A stretch of 64,000 nucleotides of DNA from Salinimonas lutimaris (GCF_005222225.1 NZ_CP036536.1:272001-336000); one strand, 5' to 3'. Positions 9,101-19,477 are shown, counted from the stretch's first letter. Numbers and translations: made by a program. The notes: a model not told the origin generated them from the letters alone.

Positions 9101-10451
9101 AGTATTCATTTGTGAAACAAAAGCTCAAATTGACAGCTTCAGAAAGTCAGGAAAGTGTCCCATTTTCCATGATGTTCTTTATTTTGGATCTCTGCTTATT
9201 AAAAACAGTACCATTAAAGCCATCATGAGCAAGCTTGATACAATTGGTATTTTGATGGAAAAAGGCCTCGTTAGCGACTTGAAGTATGCCTTTGAACTTG
9301 TTGCTGCACATGGTTCAGAAGAATCTAAAGTGACTCTCGGAAGTTTGTTAAATGACTATCTCGATACCGCTCGAATCACAATTGATGAGAGAAATTTATG
9401 GGTAGACCTCTTAGCTCCTCTTGATTTGTTTAAAGCTTGCGAAAAGGTTATGCAGTTCACAAGTGATACCACTAGTGTAGAGAAGAGTAGAAGTGCTGTT
9501 GCCTTATTTTCAGTAGTATTTGGTGATGGCCATCGAAGTAGGCAACCATCATTCGAAGACATTGAGCCTATAAGTCGGCTAGCGATTTTGCGAGACTTAG
9601 TTATTCGCTCCTACCAAGTGGTGAAGCCAAGTGAAGATAATGTTCGTGAAGGGGGGTCATATACACCCAATACACGAGATTTTGCTGAACAAGCACGAAA
9701 CTATTTACTCGAAAGTCTTTCTAGAACTCATGTAGTCGGCGCGATATCAGTTCTGTATGAATTATCTTTTCTTGATGAATTCAGACATCTATCGAGCCGA
9801 TTGGAACAAATGTCTGTAGAACTTGCAGCTAGAATTTCAGAACCTCAAGCTATGAGTGTATCTGCTTTCATCAAGTTCGATAGAGAATTGAGCTACCTTC
9901 CCTATGATGACGCATCATTATTTTTAGTATTAAAAAATAGATTAGATGATTTTGAACATCACCTACTCAATGATGAGCAGAGTATTGTTGACACTCTTAG
10001 AAAGGTGGATGGAGAGACTGAGCTTCGCCGCTTTATTACGTTTTGGCTGAATCAGAATAGTAAAGGTATCTATACGGCAACACAGGAAGCGGTTGTAGCT
10101 TCTGAAAAGAGAACTGATATAAGGTTACATCCTAGCGGCATCGATAAGTATGCCTCTCTTGAGCTAAAGCTCGATGATAATCGACGTAAATGGAGCGGCA
10201 CAGAATTAAAAATTGCGCTAGTAAATCAGTTAGTTGGTCGCTATCTGAACCATGAGCGATGTTATGTTGGCTGCCTACTTATCGCTATGAGAGAGCCTCG
10301 CCTATGGGAAAATCCAGAGACAAAAAAACCTATGAACCTCAATGAAACTGTTACCTGGCTTCAAAGCGTTGCAGATAAGATAATGGATGATCGTCCTGAA
10401 CTTTACATCACTGTTAAAGGAATAGATTATTCAAAGATTGCTAATGAGTAA
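6129..10451 (+). CDS. Large NACHT-type P-loop ATPase with C-terminal nuclease-like segment
   Basis: About 1,440 residues. ATG 6129 is preferred; an upstream in-frame ATG at 6075 adds 18 residues with no conserved feature. Numbering from 6075: Walker A GEGKCGKT at 68-75 and a NACHT-like Walker B FFLDAVDE at about 130-137 are clear. A long alpha-helical middle follows, with no further recognised domain. Near the C-terminus, D1348, E1363-L-K1365 and Q1385 (in QLVGRYL) form the pattern of a PD-(D/E)XK nuclease fold. No signal peptide or membrane helix is seen. Bacterial STAND/NACHT proteins of this size commonly act in anti-phage defence, so this is a candidate single-gene defence system. The nuclease call is pattern-based only. 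The gene is AT-rich relative to the core genes to its left and stands alone. Confidence 0.72.
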   Translation: MTNTHVAITRRFSPHSEKHHSDSDFSFWGEREAGIRWEDIDSSQCVVVLGEGKCGKTHEFKQQHQLLGANNQFSFFVPLELLQDHDFLDAITAEEELDFERWQDASMDNAVFFLDAVDELKLRQGTLRKALRKIKQTIGSALSRSRFYISCRPNDWNEELDYAALSSLVVQESHPEIETETLCGEKVLTTIISRKGSKERKQTNDNKLSNEPIQVLTLLPFTRHETLEFAKSYAPNKAEAFEHYLEEKELWHLYHLPYEIISALDQLTSEGKLGNLEEQLQFGIKQKVREASDKKRNSLTEDKSIEGSERLALALFLMNRRSIHSGISANKIDVIDIGEILTDWSFEERLELLGKPLFDPTGVNSFRFHHRSTQEYLAAQRLKKLREQGLKTRDLFGLLFSDIKDEKVVIPSMEPITAWMALWYHDIYSEVRVRAPSLMFRQGIPALLPIEYREELICKYVEKFANKSTRCGVGVGHTDLKRVATQELGPTVRELWQQAYSGFDTRELLLELIYLTPMHNCIDLALGAVFDEELPYQHRSYAALSVLEFGSKEQKQTIGEQAIQGEWPERLIRNMISHLIPEAITEIDFLTLAQTLKEVPNNIHGLGYELFKAVKSGLLTVEQRIRFRDSFAQSIWSNREKDCRVYQAHSKYDHFVDAVIYSCLATIPSQPEDYPQWAWCLAVAFHFGEGRNSIIVSSEVKSLQHFLSNETVLREAYYWACLSIVEELEDNKKSIHSDYLIDYNNVLSPFSNNDIDWLMNAFVCNDSKNKKDAAFKKLIKFIMDGENPKLMEAMLEQASDNDEYLSILNNVLNPPQMPPSEYEIKYRKSKLKLEEHEAKRINNWKSWREKVLSSESFHLNDDDFENTLYNLFNMLRQAEGIGTWGAWDSSLIRKVFSIDFLEALRPKLSAFWRTANVPLYTERSEESKNTFSYDSLMALAAVKCCSEKPNWAESLSHAEAVKAVKIATIELNGFADFLFKLEIVHSAAVEEVFICETKAQIDSFRKSGKCPIFHDVLYFGSLLIKNSTIKAIMSKLDTIGILMEKGLVSDLKYAFELVAAHGSEESKVTLGSLLNDYLDTARITIDERNLWVDLLAPLDLFKACEKVMQFTSDTTSVEKSRSAVALFSVVFGDGHRSRQPSFEDIEPISRLAILRDLVIRSYQVVKPSEDNVREGGSYTPNTRDFAEQARNYLLESLSRTHVVGAISVLYELSFLDEFRHLSSRLEQMSVELAARISEPQAMSVSAFIKFDRELSYLPYDDASLFLVLKNRLDDFEHHLLNDEQSIVDTLRKVDGETELRRFITFWLNQNSKGIYTATQEAVVASEKRTDIRLHPSGIDKYASLELKLDDNRRKWSGTELKIALVNQLVGRYLNHERCYVGCLLIAMREPRLWENPETKKPMNLNETVTWLQSVADKIMDDRPELYITVKGIDYSKIANE

Positions 10452-10647
10452 TGTAATTGACGTCTCTTGAATAGCCATCGGTTTGCGAGACACTTTGTTA
10501 CTAGGCCATTGAATAAGTGACATATTAACTTGCCATACTTTAATTAATTTTCACATTGCTTATTTAGCAAAACAACTGGCCCCCTTTTGTCCCTAAAAAA
10601 GTTAGAGCGATCGTCTGCTTCACGCCCTGAGTCATTCAACAAGCTTT

Positions 10648-11892
10648 TTATGTATTTAAAAGTGGAGAATTTCTTTCTCTCAGCGCCTTCAAATATTTCG
10701 TCTCGTTGTAAGGCGTTCTTGTTTGCCAGCACCTAAAAACTATCCGCGCCCATTTGAACGCTAATGCCCTAACGGCTGCTTGGTGTGCCTTCCCTTTTGC
10801 TCTTTGTTTTTCATAATACAAGCCAGCCCAGTAAGACTGATGCACACTTTTGGCTGACCATTCAATGAAGGTTTGTCTGATAAATTTGGCGCATTGCCAT
10901 CGCCAATGGATCCACTCTTTATTACCACTTCGTTCTGTTACAGGAGATAAACCCGCATAGTTTTGAATTTCTTGCGCAGTTAGAAAGCGGTTTCTGTCTT
11001 CGCCAAAAGCGGCGAGTAAGCGAGGAGCTAAACATGGCCCTGTTCCAGGCAGAGAAGAAAATATATCTGCGTCGGGCATCTGCTTGAATATTGACTCAAC
11101 CTCACTGTCGAAAGCTTTGATACTTTTATTTAGAAGCTGAATTTGGTTACATAAGGAAACAACTAATAGGCTGTAAGGCTCAATAATGCTGCTGTCTTCA
11201 GTGAGTGCCATAGCGGATTCGATCGCATGTATACGCTTGTCTGTATTGGTAACCGCATTACCACCGCGTTGACCAAAGAACATCCGAATCGTGTTTTCTC
11301 TTGCTCGTTTTAGCTGTTTAAATGTCGGCCACTTGATCAGAAATTCACAAAATAAATCGCTTCCTCGATGCGAAAACATGGTCAGTGGTAACGGATAATA
11401 TTGCTTCAGAGCATTTATCAATCTATTCACATGACGTCTTTTATCTTCAACGAGCATGCGACGTTGTTCGACAAGTAAGTTCAGTGTTCTTGACGCTTTA
11501 CTGCTGGGTTGAAGTGGTTGTATCTTTTCGGGGTACTTCAGCATGAGGTCAAGCGCAAGCTCAGCATCAGATGGGTCATCCTTAGCACCACTTGGAAACA
11601 TGGCCTGCCTATATCGAGCAAGTGTAGCGGCATGGATAGGAAAAACTGTCACATAGGCATACTTTTGCAACGCATACACAATAGGCCCGCTAGACAACTC
11701 GACAGCAATGGCAATCGGTCCTTCTACCTCACTATGCAAATGAGTTAGCCATTCATCAATGGCTTCTGGTGAATGCTTTATGATCTCAAACTTTCTCTCG
11801 CGGGAGTCTTTTGTTTGTATACAAACATCATGCTTTTTTGAGGCCCAATCTAAACCGACATAGGCAGAGAATTTTTTTAACGAACTAGTCAT
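10648..11892 (-). CDS. IS110-family transposase
   Basis: A 414-residue DEDD transposase that moves its element without typical inverted repeats. The N-terminal RuvC-like part shows YVGLDWASKKHDVCIQ, the acidic residue in AVELSSGP and DPSDAELALD. The C-terminal transposase_20 part has SLPGTGPCLAPRLLAAFGED and the serine-containing YAGLSPVTERSG. ATG 11892 is chosen because GGAGG sits 5 bases upstream; a GTG at 11895 is too close to it. The gene appears intact and could be active. The 5' end and about 400 bp of flank are repeated, diverged and with a stop codon, at 40695-41241. Element ends cannot be fixed by eye. Confidence 0.92.
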   Translation of the reverse strand: MTSSLKKFSAYVGLDWASKKHDVCIQTKDSRERKFEIIKHSPEAIDEWLTHLHSEVEGPIAIAVELSSGPIVYALQKYAYVTVFPIHAATLARYRQAMFPSGAKDDPSDAELALDLMLKYPEKIQPLQPSSKASRTLNLLVEQRRMLVEDKRRHVNRLINALKQYYPLPLTMFSHRGSDLFCEFLIKWPTFKQLKRARENTIRMFFGQRGGNAVTNTDKRIHAIESAMALTEDSSIIEPYSLLVVSLCNQIQLLNKSIKAFDSEVESIFKQMPDADIFSSLPGTGPCLAPRLLAAFGEDRNRFLTAQEIQNYAGLSPVTERSGNKEWIHWRWQCAKFIRQTFIEWSAKSVHQSYWAGLYYEKQRAKGKAHQAAVRALAFKWARIVFRCWQTRTPYNETKYLKALRERNSPLLNT

Positions 11893-12358
11893 CACAACCT
11901 CCTGAATATGAAGTTTGTTATGTAGCCTTCACTCGTCGAAGATAATATGGATGGCGTTCAATGCATGCCCTGAGTATTCGTTATGAGTAAAGTGACTCGT
12001 TGCATCGAAGGTAAAGCGGTAATCATCTAATGACTCACGTACAATGTTCGTATGCAACAAGCACATAACCTACTTTATTTTAATTCAAATAAAGTAGGTT
12101 GAATGACCATATTACGTACATTGCTGCTGTTTAAGCTTCGGACCTCGAACAGTATAAGCATTGAGCAGATTGGAAGGTTCGGTGAGGCTCTAAACTAAGA
12201 ATGTATAGATTTTGATAATACCTGTTGGCCTCGAGCAATCAACTATCCAAATAAATTCGATATATAACGTTTTCGGTGGTGGCGTTTAAGATAGTTGTCA
12301 TTGCATATCAAAGCTTTGATCAGCATTAGGGCCTTCTTTTTTCAGTTCAAGGCGGCTT
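11726..12358. repeat. Duplicated block, copy 1 (IS110 5' end, flank, abiEii 3' end)
   Basis: Aligns with 40695-41241 over the transposase start, about 400 bp of non-coding flank and the last codons of an abiEii gene, with scattered substitutions (roughly one in ten). Copy 1 has about 86 bp absent from copy 2, next to a repeated GTTC, which suggests a slippage deletion in copy 2. The gene-free stretch 11893-12297 lies in this block; I see no gene in it. Confidence 0.85.
12298..12358 (-). pseudogene. 3' fragment of an abiEii toxin gene
   Basis: The last codons, including KKEGPNADQSFDMQ-stop, match those of the intact abiEii gene at 41181. The match ends abruptly after GGCGGCTT, where the Tn3-family inverted repeat begins. 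The rest of this copy is not found at the other end of the transposon. Confidence 0.85.
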
Positions 12359-12395
12359 GAGGTCCGGCCGGTAAAAGCGTTGAATTTAGCCACTT
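12359..12395 (+). repeat. Left terminal inverted repeat of the mer transposon
   Basis: Begins GAGGTCCGGCCGGTAAAAGC. It matches the reverse complement of 23069-23105 at 36 of 37 positions. Confidence 0.93.
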
Positions 12396-12422
12396 CTAAC
12401 GTAACCGATTGAATATTATGAA

Positions 12423-14654
12423 TTAATCAACCAGCAGTTCAAAAGTCATGGGCTTAACCTGCTTGGTTAGATCCAGCTCAAAACTTCCTAGCCGCCCCAA
12501 ATGCTCGGTATGATACGGTGAGAATTCGGCCATAATGTCGCGGGTAATATTGTACCCTTCCGACTTCAATTGATTGAACACTTCGGTCATCGCGTTTACG
12601 TTGTATAAGATCGCGAAGTTGGCCAGCAAATGATTGTATTTAACGATTTTGCTTTGTTCGTGTCTCAAGTTTGCAGGAATTTTCCCGCCATTAGCAAAAA
12701 ACAACCACCGGGCAAACTCATTGAACTCTTCGCTCTTACAGGTCGCTGCCTGGATTGTTTTGCGCAGATCAACGTCGGTAATGTATTCCAGCAAAAACAT
12801 GGTTCTGACCACGCGCCCGAGTTCACGGAACGCAAAGTACAGCTTGTTTTTCCGGTTCTTGGTGCCGAACCGGCGCAGGATTGTCGAAGCGGTGATTTTC
12901 CCTGCTTTAACTGACATGGCCGTTCGCATCATATCCGCATAGTGCTTTTCAATGAGATCCCACTTGATCGGCTCCTTGAACAAAGACTGAATATGCTTGA
13001 GTACCATGGAGCGATCAGGCTTATAAAAGCTGAGATCTTTGATATTTCGGATACGGGGCATGAGCTTTATGCCCAGCAAGTACGCCAGGCCAAAGACGGG
13101 TGTGGATTGCGCCTGTGTATCGCCGTGAACGGTGTCCGGATTAAAATCAGATTCATCGTTGAGTAGGCCGTCCAAGATATAAATCGCCTCGTAGACACCG
13201 CAGGGAATAAACCGGCTGAACAATGCAATATAGGTGTCCGAGACGTGGTAATAGGCAATGCCGCCATAGCTGCCATACCGAATATGGTATTCAGATAGCA
13301 AATTATCTTCGTAGAGATCCCAAAGCTTTCCATCAGCGGCACACTGCTGCCTGATCCCCAACACTCAATGAGCCGGTATTTCTTATACTCGCTATTGATC
13401 TTCGCAATAGCTTTATCGAGACGCGCTTCCGTCGTGCGTTTTAAGTTAAGCCAGGCGACTTGCTTGCGAGAAACGCCCTGCACAGATCGCACGGTTTCGG
13501 TGGGACCAATGTTGGTACCGTAACAAAACACGGTCAGGACAAAACGTAACTCCGGGTCGCTGATACGTGATTCGAAGCCCGACAACGGGCCAAAATGTTT
13601 ATTCAGGTTCAGCCACTTTTCGACATTGATAACGGCGTTTATCAAGATACACCTTGACCGTCCCAGACAACACAGAAATCAAATGATCGGTTTGCTTTTG
13701 ATGGTCTGCAAGGTACTTCTCCAACAGCTTCTGCGCCGAGCGATCCATTTTTAACAACATCTTGATAAAAATATCGGCGGCGTTATCCAGTGTTTGTGCG
13801 TATTGGTGCCGGATTAAAACGATGACGAGTGCGAGTCGCTTGTTCAGCTTTAGTTTCATCAATTCGGCGTAATCCAGGGCCTTGGCCTCGTTGATAAACT
13901 GCTGGTGTTTAACTGGCGGCAACCCCAAATCCGTGGGCAAAAGTGTTTGCAGGGATGTAAGCCATTCCAGGTATTGGATGTACGCATGGATATTGCGAGG
14001 GGTCGGGCGTTTGGGTTCATTTTTCAGCGTGCTCCAACCAAAACCATTCAGTCCTGTGCTAGATCGAAGAATATCGTTGATGCATTGGCGACTTTCAGAC
14101 TCTAAAAAGCCACACAATTGATCGTAATACCGAGTGTTGACTTCGGCCCTGGCCGCCTGACATATCCGCTCAAGTACACTGAACGCCGGTAACTCGTATC
14201 GCTCTTTGACCAAATATTCCAACGTGACATTGATGATATCCGGTAATGCTTCTTTGGTAGTCGCTGCCTCAAGTGCCCAAATCTGTGCCAATTCAGAGGT
14301 CTTGGCCGCATCGTAGGCTTTTATATTAAGATGGCGCCGAATCAGCTTTACGTGACGATCCTTCGCGCCCGATGTGTAATAGGTTTGGAGATCCTTCAGT
14401 GTCACCCGCGAACGGCACTGATTTTTAATGTGCGTGATGATCACCTTTGGTATTTCACCCAGGTTTACGAACCGGCCCAATCGCTGCGTGATTTTTAGCT
14501 GAATCAGGAGCCCCAAAAAGGATGCGCTGGTTCGTTTACAGTGACGCAGTGCAAACTTCTGATCTTCCGGCGTAGGTGTATAGACATCCCCTAACTCATC
14601 TTCGGTGATATCAGATTTAATTCGTGGATAAGCTGTCTGATAGATAGCGGCCAT
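12423..14654 (-). pseudogene. tnpA: Broken Tn3-family transposase
   Basis: Three overlapping frames spell one transposase. Frame 1 (14654-13599) carries the N-terminal DUF4158-type DNA-binding region. Frame 2 (about 13645-13330) carries SRISDPELRFVLTVFCYGTN. Frame 3 (about 13364-12423) carries AADGKLWDLYEDNLLSEYHI, the DTVHGDTQAQS motif and NEFARWLFFANGG, which hold the DDE catalytic residues. The span encodes about 740 residues, whereas Tn3-type TnpA proteins are near 1,000, so roughly 240 residues are missing between frames 1 and 2. A one-base shift lies just before the first catalytic Asp (about 13340). The enzyme should be dead. The 3' end is 64 bp from the left inverted repeat, the usual Tn3 arrangement. 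Confidence 0.92.
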
Positions 14655-14770
14655 CGACTTAAATTTTCTCTGATAGATGCATTATTGTGTAAAAGCATCG
14701 CGTTATAGTTATCAGGTTTCTAGTCGTCATTTGGATATGCCTAGATTAGTCGCAAGTGGCTTTCATTGCT

Positions 14771-15337
14771 TTATTCCTTGTGATGGCCTGCCATTACGTC
14801 GCCTGAATTGAGATGCCAAGCATTTTGAACAATCGCAAACAACAGTAATACCAACGCCAACAGCAACAGTTCGGTTTGATACACATTGACCGCATACTGA
14901 ATTTTGAGACCCATACCAGAAACAGCGGAAGGAAACAAAATGGCGATAAAACTTAAGATGGTCGGCAGCAGCGGGGTACAACACAACAGGGGGCTTACAA
15001 TCCCGATAACTATGCCGCCCGCCGCTGGTGCCGTTCTGCAATGGGTCTTCTTGCGTATCAGTTGAACCCATAAATTGATGAGAACGCTCTCCAGCGTTGC
15101 GAACAAAAACGCAAATAGCGCGATTCTCAGATTAAGATGTGCAAAAGAACGCAAGCCAATATCGGAACCCAGTTCATGCGCTGGCAGGACAACCAAGTGG
15201 ACGACCAGCACCAGACTAAAGAGGATCGCGGTACGCCGTTTTGAGTGAGAATCCTGAACCGGCGATTGAAATGCATACACTACAAGTGACCAGAGGCGTT
15301 TTATAGAGTTTGTAGCGCGCTTCACTATCGCATTCAT
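14771..15337 (-). CDS. mer-linked membrane protein of unknown function (distal)
   Basis: 188 residues from the ATG that overlaps the upstream stop (ATGA), which indicates translational coupling; a longer frame to 15397 is less likely. Four or five hydrophobic helices are visible. A Cys pair lies in a helix (SPLLCCTPLLPTIL), and a further Cys lies in the loop KKTHCRTAP. Vicinal Cys in a helix recalls MerT/MerC mercury-ion carriers, but I do not recognise the family. It is last in the mer transcript, between the upstream membrane gene and tnpA. A role in metal transport is an inference from position and cysteines. Confidence 0.7.
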   Translation of the reverse strand: MNAIVKRATNSIKRLWSLVVYAFQSPVQDSHSKRRTAILFSLVLVVHLVVLPAHELGSDIGLRSFAHLNLRIALFAFLFATLESVLINLWVQLIRKKTHCRTAPAAGGIVIGIVSPLLCCTPLLPTILSFIAILFPSAVSGMGLKIQYAVNVYQTELLLLALVLLLFAIVQNAWHLNSGDVMAGHHKE

Positions 15338-15729
15338 TCTTCTTTGCCGTTTGTCGCAACTTTGTAAGTTCCCCAGAACATCTCCGGTAACACGCAAACC
15401 AGTGGTGTACCGATCAGTAAAAAGAGTCCTAATCCGTTAAAGGTGAGCCATTGTATCCACTGCATCCCAATGCCTAATGCCAACATGGCGGAACCCAGAA
15501 AAAATGGCCCGCTGAAAAAACAATGCATTCGCCCACATTGACGCGCATTTCTTAAACAGGCATATCCCATCCAACTTAAAGCGATCGCCCAGATACTGCC
15601 GGTCATCCACGGTGCAAGTTGCATCATGCCGGTAATCACTATGAGTATCGCTGGCAATACCCAGGTGAGAATAAATCGGCCTTTATTGGCTACCCAGTCG
15701 TGGGGGCCGGTTTCACATTTTTCTGACAT
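15334..15729 (-). CDS. mer-linked membrane protein of unknown function (proximal)
   Basis: 131 residues, starting MSEKCETGPHDW. About three to four hydrophobic segments, with cysteines at the N-terminus, in GYACLRNARQCGRMHC and in TPLVCVLPEM. It lies 23 bp after merD and overlaps the next gene by 4 bp, so it is part of the mer transcript. The cysteine-rich RQCGRMHC loop would suit thiophilic metal binding. I do not recognise the family; it is too large for MerE and lacks MerT motifs. Confidence 0.7.
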   Translation of the reverse strand: MSEKCETGPHDWVANKGRFILTWVLPAILIVITGMMQLAPWMTGSIWAIALSWMGYACLRNARQCGRMHCFFSGPFFLGSAMLALGIGMQWIQWLTFNGLGLFLLIGTPLVCVLPEMFWGTYKVATNGKEE

Positions 15730-15752
15730 CGTATACTCCTTTGTTATGGCGA

Positions 15753-16187
15753 TCAGGCCAGTTGGCGCAGCTCCGACAGCTGTGAATCCAATGCCTGCAA
15801 GTAAGCCTGGCGTTCATCAATTTTGGTTTGCAGTTCGCGCATGGCGGCTTCACAGGCTTGCTGGTCGCCTTCGTTGATGGCGTAGAGCAAGGGTTTTATA
15901 TCCAGGATCAGCAGGCCCGCCGCACGCGCTGCGCGAATGAAGCGCAGCCGGTTTAAAGCGCATTGATTGTATAAACCGAAACCACCCGCGGAATGCTCTG
16001 GGCAAAGTACCAAATTTTCCAAGACGTAATTCCTGACGGTATGCACTGTGGTTTGCGCGGCTTTCGCCAGTTGCGAGATCGTCAGGGGAAATTCGAGTGC
16101 CTGCCCATCGGCATCCATGAATGCCGCAAAGTCGGGGATCACCTCAAAGTATCGTGACACATCTTTTGACACGGCGGCTTTTGACAT
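15753..16187 (-). CDS. merD: MerD-like secondary regulator of the mer operon
   Basis: 144 residues. MerD competes with MerR at the mer operator and helps switch the operon off. The MerR-type winged helix appears as LTISQLAKAAQTTVHTVRNYV, followed by GGFGLYNQCALNRLRFIRAARAAGL, which matches MerD. The C-terminal helix (ERQAYLQALDSQLSELRQLA) is as expected. There is an extra N-terminal stretch of about 35 residues before the helix-turn-helix. The chosen ATG at 16187 follows a GGAGAC ribosome site; an open frame extends up to 16295. No Cys triad for Hg binding is present, as expected for MerD. The order merA-EAL-merD differs from the usual merA-merD-merE-urf2. Confidence 0.85.
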   Translation of the reverse strand: MSKAAVSKDVSRYFEVIPDFAAFMDADGQALEFPLTISQLAKAAQTTVHTVRNYVLENLVLCPEHSAGGFGLYNQCALNRLRFIRAARAAGLLILDIKPLLYAINEGDQQACEAAMRELQTKIDERQAYLQALDSQLSELRQLA

Positions 16188-16206
16188 GGGTTTGTCTCCG
16201 TTCGTT

Positions 16207-17007
16207 TCAAACACTGCGGCCTGGCCACAACGCTTCAGTCGTTTCGGCATCGGCTGGCCGCGCCAGCCGATAGCCCTGTAATACATCACAGCCAAGCTTC
16301 TCTAAAAGTTGTTGTTGAGTGGCCGTCTCAACCCCTTCCGCGACGATGGATAAATTCAGGTTATGGCCAAGGGTGATGACGCTTTCGGTAATGGCGCGAT
16401 CCTTTGGCTCGGTTGTCATATGCGTGACAAAGGTTTTGTCGATTTTTAGGCGGGTCACTGGGCAGCATTGCAAGCGTGCCAGCGACGAACTCCCGGTACC
16501 AAAATCGTCGATGGACAGGCGAATGCCCAGCGCCTGGCAGCGATGCAGGTTTTCGATCAGGATTGGCGTATCCTCCAGGGCCAGTGTTTCGGTTAATTCC
16601 AGTTCCAATGCCGGAGCAGGCAGTCCCGTATCACGCAATATCCTGGCAAGGTCTTCGACAAAGTCAGGTTGGTGGATTTGTAAGGCAGAGACGTTGACCG
16701 CGATGATACCCTCGGGTAAACCGCGTTGACGCCAATGCATCATCTGTTGACAGGCCGCCCGTAAGACAAACGCGCCCAGTTCCAGAATTAATCCGCTTTG
16801 TTCGGCAACGGGAATAAAGGTGTCTGACTGGATCAATCCTTCAGTTGGATGTTGCCAGCGAATGAGCGTTTCAGCGCCTTCCCAGCATTGGTGTTGAACA
16901 TCCCATAGAGGCTGGTAAAAAGGAACGAATTCACCCTTGTTCAATCCATCCGCCAACGCATTGACCGTTGGGGCTGTCAGTGAATGCGTGGCGGGTGCCG
17001 TTCCCAT
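16207..17007 (-). CDS. EAL-domain protein (Urf2-type) in the mer operon
   Basis: 266 residues, a single EAL domain predicted to hydrolyse cyclic-di-GMP. The signature is E46-T-L rather than E-A-L. Other active-site segments are present: NVSALQ, ELTE, DDFGTGSSSLARL, KIDKTFV, VAEGVET and LQGYRLARP. No GGDEF, PAS or membrane segment is attached. Start ATG 17007 is preferred for its AGAGGG ribosome site; an upstream in-frame ATG at 17031 overlaps merA. EAL genes (urf2) are known passengers of Tn21/Tn501-type mer operons. The E-T-L variant leaves activity uncertain. Confidence 0.9.
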   Translation of the reverse strand: MGTAPATHSLTAPTVNALADGLNKGEFVPFYQPLWDVQHQCWEGAETLIRWQHPTEGLIQSDTFIPVAEQSGLILELGAFVLRAACQQMMHWRQRGLPEGIIAVNVSALQIHQPDFVEDLARILRDTGLPAPALELELTETLALEDTPILIENLHRCQALGIRLSIDDFGTGSSSLARLQCCPVTRLKIDKTFVTHMTTEPKDRAITESVITLGHNLNLSIVAEGVETATQQQLLEKLGCDVLQGYRLARPADAETTEALWPGRSV

Positions 17008-17018
17008 ACTGCCCTCTC

Positions 17019-18695
<1,677 letters not shown>

Positions 18696-18723
18696 TCAAA
18701 TAGTAGTCAGGCATTGCGTCGTG

Positions 18724-19143
18724 TTAAACAGCACAGCTGTCATCATCACAGCGTTTATTCGCGGGTGAAAAAATATCCCAAAGCGATACGGCAACCATCA
18801 GGCCTAACGCTGAATAGGTGACATAGCTGCTCCAGCCGTATTGGAAAAACGGATAGAGCGATAACAGCAATAAAATGGGGCCGACCACACCCAGCGCACT
18901 ACGGTGCCATTGCCGGTGGCTGAACCAGCCAAGTCCGTTGAGTACCAGGGCAATCCAGGCAAACAACGGTAACAGGGTATTAACAAACAAACCTTCCCAT
19001 TGGCTGAGAAAACCCAACCCGACCGCAGCGCCCAGGCTGGCGATGGCCGGGAAACACATGGCGCATCCCATAGCAGAAACCAGCGCGCCCAATGAGCTAA
19101 TCTTATCGCCGAAACGGGTCAGTAACTGTATTAGCATTTCCAT
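18724..19143 (-). CDS. merC: Mercuric transport protein MerC
   Basis: 139 residues, four hydrophobic helices, inner-membrane Hg(II) importer. It matches MerC closely: GALVSAMGCAMCFPAIASLGAAVGLGFLS with the C-x2-C pair in helix 1, HRQWHRSALG, and the C-terminal SPANKRCDDDSC with a second Cys pair. It lies 3 bp after merP and ahead of merA in the same transcript. Confidence 0.96.
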   Translation of the reverse strand: MEMLIQLLTRFGDKISSLGALVSAMGCAMCFPAIASLGAAVGLGFLSQWEGLFVNTLLPLFAWIALVLNGLGWFSHRQWHRSALGVVGPILLLLSLYPFFQYGWSSYVTYSALGLMVAVSLWDIFSPANKRCDDDSCAV

Positions 19144-19146
19144 GCT

Positions 19147-19422
19147 TTACTCCTTGAGCGTTGATGGATAACCCGCATTAGTGGTGGCTTCGGTCAGTGC
19201 TTTTACTGTGGTTTTTTCGTCGTCGAATGTGACAACTGCCAATTTGGTTTCAAAGGTGACTTCAGCTTTACTCACACCCTCAACATTTTTTAAGGCATTT
19301 TTGACCGTAAAGGGGCAGGTCACACAGTTCATGGTTGGAACTTCCAAAGTAACTGTTTTCGGCGCAGCAAAAGCGGTCAGGCTGGTCAAGGCTAGCAAAG
19401 ACAACAAGGCAATTTTCTTCAT
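19147..19422 (-). CDS. merP: Periplasmic mercury-binding protein MerP
   Basis: 91 residues with a Sec signal peptide (MKKIALLSLLALTSLTAFAA) and a heavy-metal-associated fold with MNCVTCPFTV, the Cys pair that captures Hg(II) and hands it to MerT. The second of two adjacent ATGs is used because of its better spacing from GGAG. It is between merT and merC. Confidence 0.96.
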   Translation of the reverse strand: MKKIALLSLLALTSLTAFAAPKTVTLEVPTMNCVTCPFTVKNALKNVEGVSKAEVTFETKLAVVTFDDEKTTVKALTEATTNAGYPSTLKE

Positions 19423-19477
19423 CATTTTCTCCAGTAACGTATTAAGTCATTAATAAAAGTGAGCGGTAAGAAAGTAT

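Noticed and set aside
10544..10732. 62-residue minus-strand ORF overlapping the IS110 transposase end
   Set aside because: Out of frame with the transposase, no ribosome site and no recognisable motif. The 10452-10647 gap holds nothing else I can support.
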